From the NCBI GenBank assembly GCA_003427395.1, contig BFEA01000585.1, forward strand, positions 214,517-247,079: a DNA stretch of 32,563 nt, given 5' to 3'. Shown one piece after another: positions 26,947-32,563 of this stretch (its first letter is position 1; each line of letters starts with the position of its first letter). The translations under genes were made by a program, and so were the position numbers. The notes under the pieces were generated by a model, which was given only the letters and a program-made list of their open reading frames with translations, was not told where the DNA came from and did no database searches. This DNA is from Chara braunii (taxonomy: Eukaryota; Streptophyta; Charophyceae; Charales; Characeae).

Positions 26947-29900
26947 AAGCGAGCGCCCGATTTGACTTGCCTGTGGTAGCGTGAGGCACTCATCCCGCCG
27001 ATCGGGGCGGTTGGTCGGGGCACCGCTCAGCCCACTGAACGAAGTAGCAACAAGAGAGTTGCAGGCTTGCGAACTTACGTGCTGATCGGTATACCGCCCA
27101 TCTGTTGAACGAGGTTGCTAGCAGCAAGCGGTTAACGGCTGCTCTGCTCATCCCAACTAGGAGAACGAATGCGGTGGAGACCAACCTGTCAGTCGTTGTG
27201 CTGCTCATCCTGAGGATCGAAGTAATGCTAGTCCAACTGCATAGGGACGCTGGTCATTCCTTTTGAGTGAAGCTAGCGAGGAGCTAGCAATAGGAGTTGC
27301 GGAGTTGAGCCAGGGGGGATAGTGACTCGGCTACACCGACGGATTCTGCATTTGGGATGTGAACTATTTGAATATAGCCCAGCTAGGTTGGGGAGCCGCA
27401 ATTCGGTCTGAGCTATGGGCCTGGTGACCGAGGAAAGGTGATCAAGCACGGAAAAAGAGGGGGGGGATATGGTTGTGACTCGGAGAGTCGCTGGAGCGTT
27501 AACAGCCGAAGTTTTGACTTTGGTAGACCAAATTGTTCTGTGCTTTGGCCATCATTGCGGGGCCCTCAGGCGTATTAAGGAAACACGACACTCTTTTGCG
27601 AGTTGAGTCTGCCCCATTCTTGAACCTCGAGCGTCTGCAACCCCTCATTCTATCTTCCTTACTCTCAGTCTAATCCTATTTCGAGAGGAAGGCAGCAGGA
27701 GGGATGGAAACTCGTAGGACCGCAACAAGACTCTGTGGGGAGTCGGCCCACCGATTGAGGGAGCTCTGCCGGAACTCAGGAGGAGTTCTGGAGGCAGGGA
27801 ATTGAGAGGTAACCTTCCATCCCCTTCTATAAACCCAGTTATAATCCTTATGGGTACTTCTTACTATGTTTGACTGAATATATTGCGTGCATCCCTACTT
27901 TGACTTTCAGTTTGACTTCAGGACATAAACCAGACTTAATAAAGGAATGATTGTGCAAATTCAGTTTCAGTTTTTGTTGTATTGATTGAAAGCAGATTGT
28001 GGGATTGCATTTGGGGGAAGGTGGGAGGAAGGTTGTATTGCTTGTATCTGACTGGGTCAACCAAAGGCTGGGAGAGTCTCCATAAGATTGGAGGGTCCAA
28101 TGCTATGTTTATTTTTGATTGCCTGAAGGACCAGACATGTTCCCATAAGTTTGGGTAATCTGGTTGCTTTGACTTACGAGGGATGACTGTGATTGATTTT
28201 TCAGGGACCAAGCATCTTCCATAAGTTTGGGTGGCTTGGTCGCCTTGTTTACTTTGGGTTTCTTACAGTTTCTCTTGGTTCTGAACGAGGAGATTTGAGC
28301 ATGTTCCATAAGTTTGGGTGACTCGGCCTCTTCCTTCTTTGGCTTTAAGAGAAAGAACCAGGCTGAGGACCAGACATGTTCCATAAGTTTGGGTGGTCTT
28401 GGTCCAATGCCACGCACATGCTGGAACCAGAAGATTATAACTTGACGATATTTTATTATTACTCTATCTCTGAACAGGCTAGTCAAACAAGGTTCCATAA
28501 GTTTGGGTGGTCTGACTATAGCTTATCACAATTTGAAGAAAGTATTAACTAAGAATAAACTTATGGTAGGAAGGGGCAGACTGAATCTTGAGCTAAAGAT
28601 GATCGGTTCAGTTATATGCTACCTCAAAAGACTAAGTGTAGATAATTATATAAAACTGGGATACTTAAACAGTTCAGGGCGACTAGGGTGGCCTAATCAC
28701 ATGCCCAAAGAAGAGAAAAGTTGTTGTGCCCTGTGTTTGTGTATACTCAATGGCTGAGCTAGACATGTTGCATAAGTTTGGGTGGTCTAGCTTTATGCCT
28801 TATGTAAGTTGGGTATAAAGGGATAAATCATTGAAAAATCATGAACTACTATTTGACAAGGATAATTTGGGGCAGGCGAGAGTACTTACTTTTTTGGCTT
28901 GGCCTTGCATGTGACTGAGTGAGATTACTACTTGGTCCGAGTTTCAGTTGATAGGTAGTTGCTTTAGTTTCTCACCACGTGCTAGAGCTATAGGAGTTAG
29001 TTTCAATTTCTGCATTTTCTTAGCTAATTTTTTTTACTTAGATGAATTTTCACATTTTCTGGGATCATTTGTTATACTTGGCTTTGTATAAATTTTGGTA
29101 AGCTACTTTCTCTACGGGAAGCGTTGCCGAAATTTCTGCAAATCCAAGGAGTTAGTCAAAATTTGACTTTTCAAAGTTCAAATTGTCTAGTCTCTATTTA
29201 TGGCTTAGTGAAAATCTGGAGAGTCTCTTTTTTAAAGGGGATGCTGCCCAAATTTTTGCTAATTCAGGGAGTTAGACAAAATTTGACTTTGGAAAGTTGA
29301 AGATTGTTTTCATATTCGGGCTGATATAAATTCTGAAAAGACACTTTTCTTACGGGAAGCGATACCGAAAGTTTCTTAGTTTAAAAGAGTTAGATTATAT
29401 TCTGACAGGCGACGATTCTAGTGATCCATTCTGTATTGGGGAGATTCTGTCGTAGGTCTACCTCTTTGGGTACTGATTTAGAGATAGACCTAGGCCTGAT
29501 TATCAAGAGAGTCTTGAGCAAGAATGTGCTTTGGAGATTCATTCCCCATACACTGATGATTTAGCTTGGGCATTGACCTGTTGTATGATACAGGCTTTCT
29601 TTGGACATTCGATTCAGAATTGGACTAAGATTCAACTTGATTCCACGAGGATCATCTTCTGTTATCACTGATAACAAGTCGGTAGGTTGATCGTCGACTT
29701 GTCGGCTCACGATACAACTTGACTTACACCTGTACCTCAACTCGATTGCCTTAGCCCTGAGATTTGATATGGTTCTTTGAGGGTTTTAACCGGACTTCTT
29801 TTAATGACCATTATAAAGAACTCATGAGATTTATGAAAAATTGAACTATAAATGGGGCTTGAGTGTGTGAGGCGTGGTGATAGTTACTCGGAACAGTAAA

Positions 29901-31112
29901 GTTGACCATATTGGTGTATGGCAATGTGGCTATTGTGTGTGCCTGTGTTTTATGGAGGTTAGTATTTTGGAGCTTGGTATGTGAGCCATACCTTGGAGAC
30001 AGTGAGAATGACAACCATATGACGCACGGTTTGCATACTTGATGGGTTTATGTTTCCCCTTCTATTATTTTATCTCGAGTTCTGATTTGATACATAAGTG
30101 TTGGGTATTTATTTATTTACTGATTGATTTTGCTTATTAATTTTTATTGTTGGACGTTGTAGTCCGTGGCAGCCGTCAAAGTCAAACCCCATGACTTTTT
30201 TCCAGACCCTGGATGAGAGAGTTGGTCTCCAGGGCAATAAGAGATGATTGCCACCACATGTATGAACCTGTGTACCACCCATTTTCCGCAGGGTGCAGAA
30301 GAGGGTGTGGTTTTCAACCGCACTTGGCGGTTGTTCAACGTCGAGAGATCAATCCCTCAAGGCACATGTCAGCCGACACTTGAGTGTCGAATGCGACCCT
30401 CGAGATTAACGAGGACCGCACGAGTATGGGTACTACGTAGTACGCCATCATTGCGACCGCTTGCGTATGCTTGCATTGCGAATCGATATGAGTTAGCCCT
30501 GCGTACGCGCGGTTTTATACTGAGTCTCTCGTGCGACGCCTATCCGATTTCCGCATCGGAGAGTTATGGGATTGCTACTAAGGGACTAGGAGTGTTATTG
30601 CGTTGTTTGTTTTGTGTCGTTCTATATATGTGGGTGTGCGTGCGTGTTTTACTTTTTATGTTCTTAGAGTGGTGTACGCGTCTTAGTCGACCGACGACGA
30701 GTCGCGTTTGGGACCTCAGCCCCCCATGGCGTCGGTTCACGTGCGGGTCCGATAGATGCGTAAAACTGCGCGTACCCCGTATGCTACAGCGAACGAGAAA
30801 CGCCTTCGGCTGGTCCACCTCTGCGATTGCAGCTGATTAGCTTTCGTAATGTGGACTAGTATCTCGGTGGGGATACCCCCACCGAAGGGAGGTGGCAGCT
30901 CCCGTAAGGTGGAGGTAAGTCGTGCCTCGCGTAGGCCCTATCCCGTCGTAGGGGTTCGCGAGAGGTATGGCTGGCGCACTCGGCTGGAGCGGCTTGCGGA
31001 AGCTCCATGTGTATTCACGACGAGGAATAGACGACTCCTGCGTGACGCGGCCGGGAGGGTCCCGCCCCGTTTCGTGCGGTGCCGGACCGATGCGCTCAAC
31101 AGCGGTGCTACC
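26947..31112. repeat. 4.1-kb repeat, copy 2
   Basis: Collinear with 22592-26723 at a period of about 4355 bp. Differences include about 51 extra bases near 29130, an insert near 29600, and a changed segment near 30280. A 198-codon open stretch at 30244-30840 is interrupted in copy 1 and is not supported as a gene. Confidence 0.85.
28052..28792 (+). repeat. Array of constant-core hairpins, copy 2
   Basis: The same sites as in copy 1. Stems 28206-28213 with 28234-28241, 28367-28375 with 28396-28405, and 28757-28764 with 28785-28792 are intact. 28130-28135 with 28159-28164 has lost one end pair. The site near 28292-28330 has lost several pairs. The site at 28480-28485 with 28513-28518 keeps 6 bp but with a different right arm from copy 1. 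Confidence 0.88.
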
Positions 31113-32496
31113 ACCTCTTCCTATGTGTTAGGCCTACAGGAAGTTCCTCCCTTTTGCCAGGAACATCATTGCAGCCTGCAATCCTACTTCAGGGCCTACC
31201 CTCTAAGGTACGGGCCATGACTACTCGTGACCTTTTTGGGAAGCTACCGGGTTCTTCTAAGTCTATCGGTACTAAGTTGGGCTCATGAGTTGCTGGAAAA
31301 TCCCTACCGGCTACTAGCCAAATTCTACTTACGCACCTGCTTGTTCTGGCCTTTCTAGAGCACCATATGGTGTTCAATTTCAGTCCTTTCTTTGTGGTTC
31401 CCCTATTTCCAAACTTTCCCTTCCAGGGATACAAAACACACAGGACGAGAAAACGGTTAGTACTCCACATAGCAATCATCACATAGAGACTTAGGCAGGT
31501 ACAAGTAAACAACAGAACATAGAAATCTCAGCAAATCAAACCATCAAACAACAATACTCAGAGAGTTGCATGAATCTCAGACTGATTCTGTGACCGTCAT
31601 CGCACAAGAGAGAGGATTGATCATCAGGATGGGCTCAGACAATAATCAACCCTCCCTACTAGGAGGAATCAATGTTGTTGGAGGTTCCCCTGACCGTGAA
31701 GAGGGGAAGCATGCTGGAGTATGGCCTAGCTCAGTTGGTACACCCATGAACTGTTGAAATACAGATCTGAGCTGGAATCCAGATGGTACTACATGAATGA
31801 AATTCTTGAATTACCTGGGGCCGTTCAGTTCCACGATGATATCTCAAGACCATCACGATTTGAAAAATAGATGATAAAAAATAACGGACTGCATGGGGGT
31901 GCCTAGGCCAAAAGAAAAGGGGCCTTGGCTCACCCAAGACATGAGAAAAGAGTGTCTTTGGCTTGGGCAAATGAAACCGTAAGTGGGGGCACAGCTGGAG
32001 GGCCCAGAAAATGGTACACCTTTGGCAACAGGTAAGCACAGTGACCAGTTGCACAGCCAAGAGGCATTGGCTGCATAACTGTCCTTTACCAGCCGCAACC
32101 ATCAGAGCGTGGAGCAGGCCAGGCTGGGTAATGAGCCATGATGAAGTTTCAGTGGACAGATGAAGTGCCAAAGATTTCATAACCTCAGATAGGGGTCTGA
32201 CTGCAAGTTGTGGGTGGGCCTCACAGAAATGTCATCCCCCAATCATGCTGTATTGTGAAAATGTGAACCTGACCTAAGTTAGGTGAGTGATTGGTTGCTA
32301 ACCATGCAAGCACATTATGTGATGCGGTCTTTTTGTTGACCTTGCCCCTCTATTCCGCAAGGTATACAGAAGACCAGGAAGTTGAGGGGTGAACTCCTGC
32401 GTAATGACGTGATGGCACATATTAATTTTCCAGAGCATATAGCCTGGTTGTAAATGGAATCTGCCTCGTTTCCAAGGAATTAGAGGGCCCAAGGGA

Positions 32497-32498
<2 letters not shown>
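31113..32498. other. No gene seen
   Basis: Mixed-composition DNA without a supported coding region. A SINE-like A box lies at 31723-31740. Minus-strand open stretches at 31731-32180 show no recognisable domain. Confidence 0.5.
31720..31792 (+). other. tRNA-derived (SINE-like) head
   Basis: GGCCTAGCTCAGTTGGTA (31723-31740) is a good Pol III A box and is identical over 18 bases to the minus-strand SINE head at 3353-3370. The downstream B box is poor (GCTGGAATCCAG near 31771). The body after it does not resemble the one at 3000-3300. Confidence 0.4.

Positions 32499-32549
<51 letters not shown>
32499..32549. repeat. (GT)n microsatellite
   Basis: About 25 GT units at the right edge of the window. 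Confidence 0.95.
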
Positions 32550-32552
<3 letters not shown>

Positions 32553-32563
32553 TTGGGTTTGTG

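Noticed and set aside
30244-30840. A 198-codon open frame in copy 2 of the 4.1-kb repeat
   Set aside because: The corresponding stretch in copy 1 (26047-26530) is split between frames, and changes are largely non-synonymous; no domain is visible.
22592-31112. The 4.1-kb copies as the LTRs of one short element
   Set aside because: Their ends are not TG...CA, and the 223-bp interior has no primer site or polypurine tract. I keep them as direct repeats of unknown class.
31731-32180. Minus-strand 149-codon open frame
   Set aside because: No recognisable domain, no codon-bias sign and it overlaps a SINE-like head.

Overview
This is a eukaryotic, repeat-built window with no host protein-coding gene that I can support. 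It contains two decayed Ty3/Gypsy retrotransposons with chromodomains, pieces of at least two other LTR elements, tRNA-derived SINE-like units, a small inverted-repeat (MITE-like) element, microsatellites, one 3-base assembly gap (19151-19153), scrambled cytosolic large-subunit rRNA fragments, and two direct copies of a 4.1-kb non-coding repeat. Gag, RT and integrase style, initiator-Met primer sites and chromodomain ends suggest a streptophyte (land plant or charophyte alga). The Gag of the second element reminds me of elements from Chara, but that is recollection and not a search.

Layout: 1-688 is a minus-strand LTR of the same family as the plus-strand LTR at 18471. 689-1441 is the leader, primer site and 301-bp LTR of another minus-strand element. 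1442-3502 is a patchwork: hairpins, a GCTAAT palindrome cluster, a decayed tRNA-Thr, a poly(T) tract, a 263-bp inverted-repeat element and a SINE-like unit. 3507-13584 is a complete but dead Ty3/Gypsy element (element 1) with two LTRs of about 925 bp, an initiator-Met primer site, gag, protease, RT, RNase H, integrase, a chromodomain, long non-coding flanks and a short target duplication. 13589-14025 is the other side of its target plus a nine-unit 16-bp array. 14170-19060 is element 2, another Ty3/Gypsy element with no visible 5' LTR, a deleted protease/RT N-terminus, and a 3' LTR that runs into GA microsatellites.

19400-22591 has no gene; it holds divergent LSU rRNA pieces in both orientations and a hairpin-rich GTTAGT region. 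22592-26723 and 26947-31112 are two similar 4.1-kb copies separated by 223 bp. 31113-32563 is unassigned DNA with a SINE-like head and a terminal GT microsatellite.

The most unusual signal is inside the 4.1-kb repeat. A conserved 20-base core (ATGTTCCATAAGTTTGGGTG and variants) occurs six times per copy, plus one divergent relative. Each time it is flanked by short arms that are complementary to each other but differ from site to site, giving an array of hairpins with a constant loop and variable stems. A second theme is C-to-T decay: most nonsense codons in the retroelements, and the variants of the ACGT-core repeat array, fit loss of methylated cytosines.
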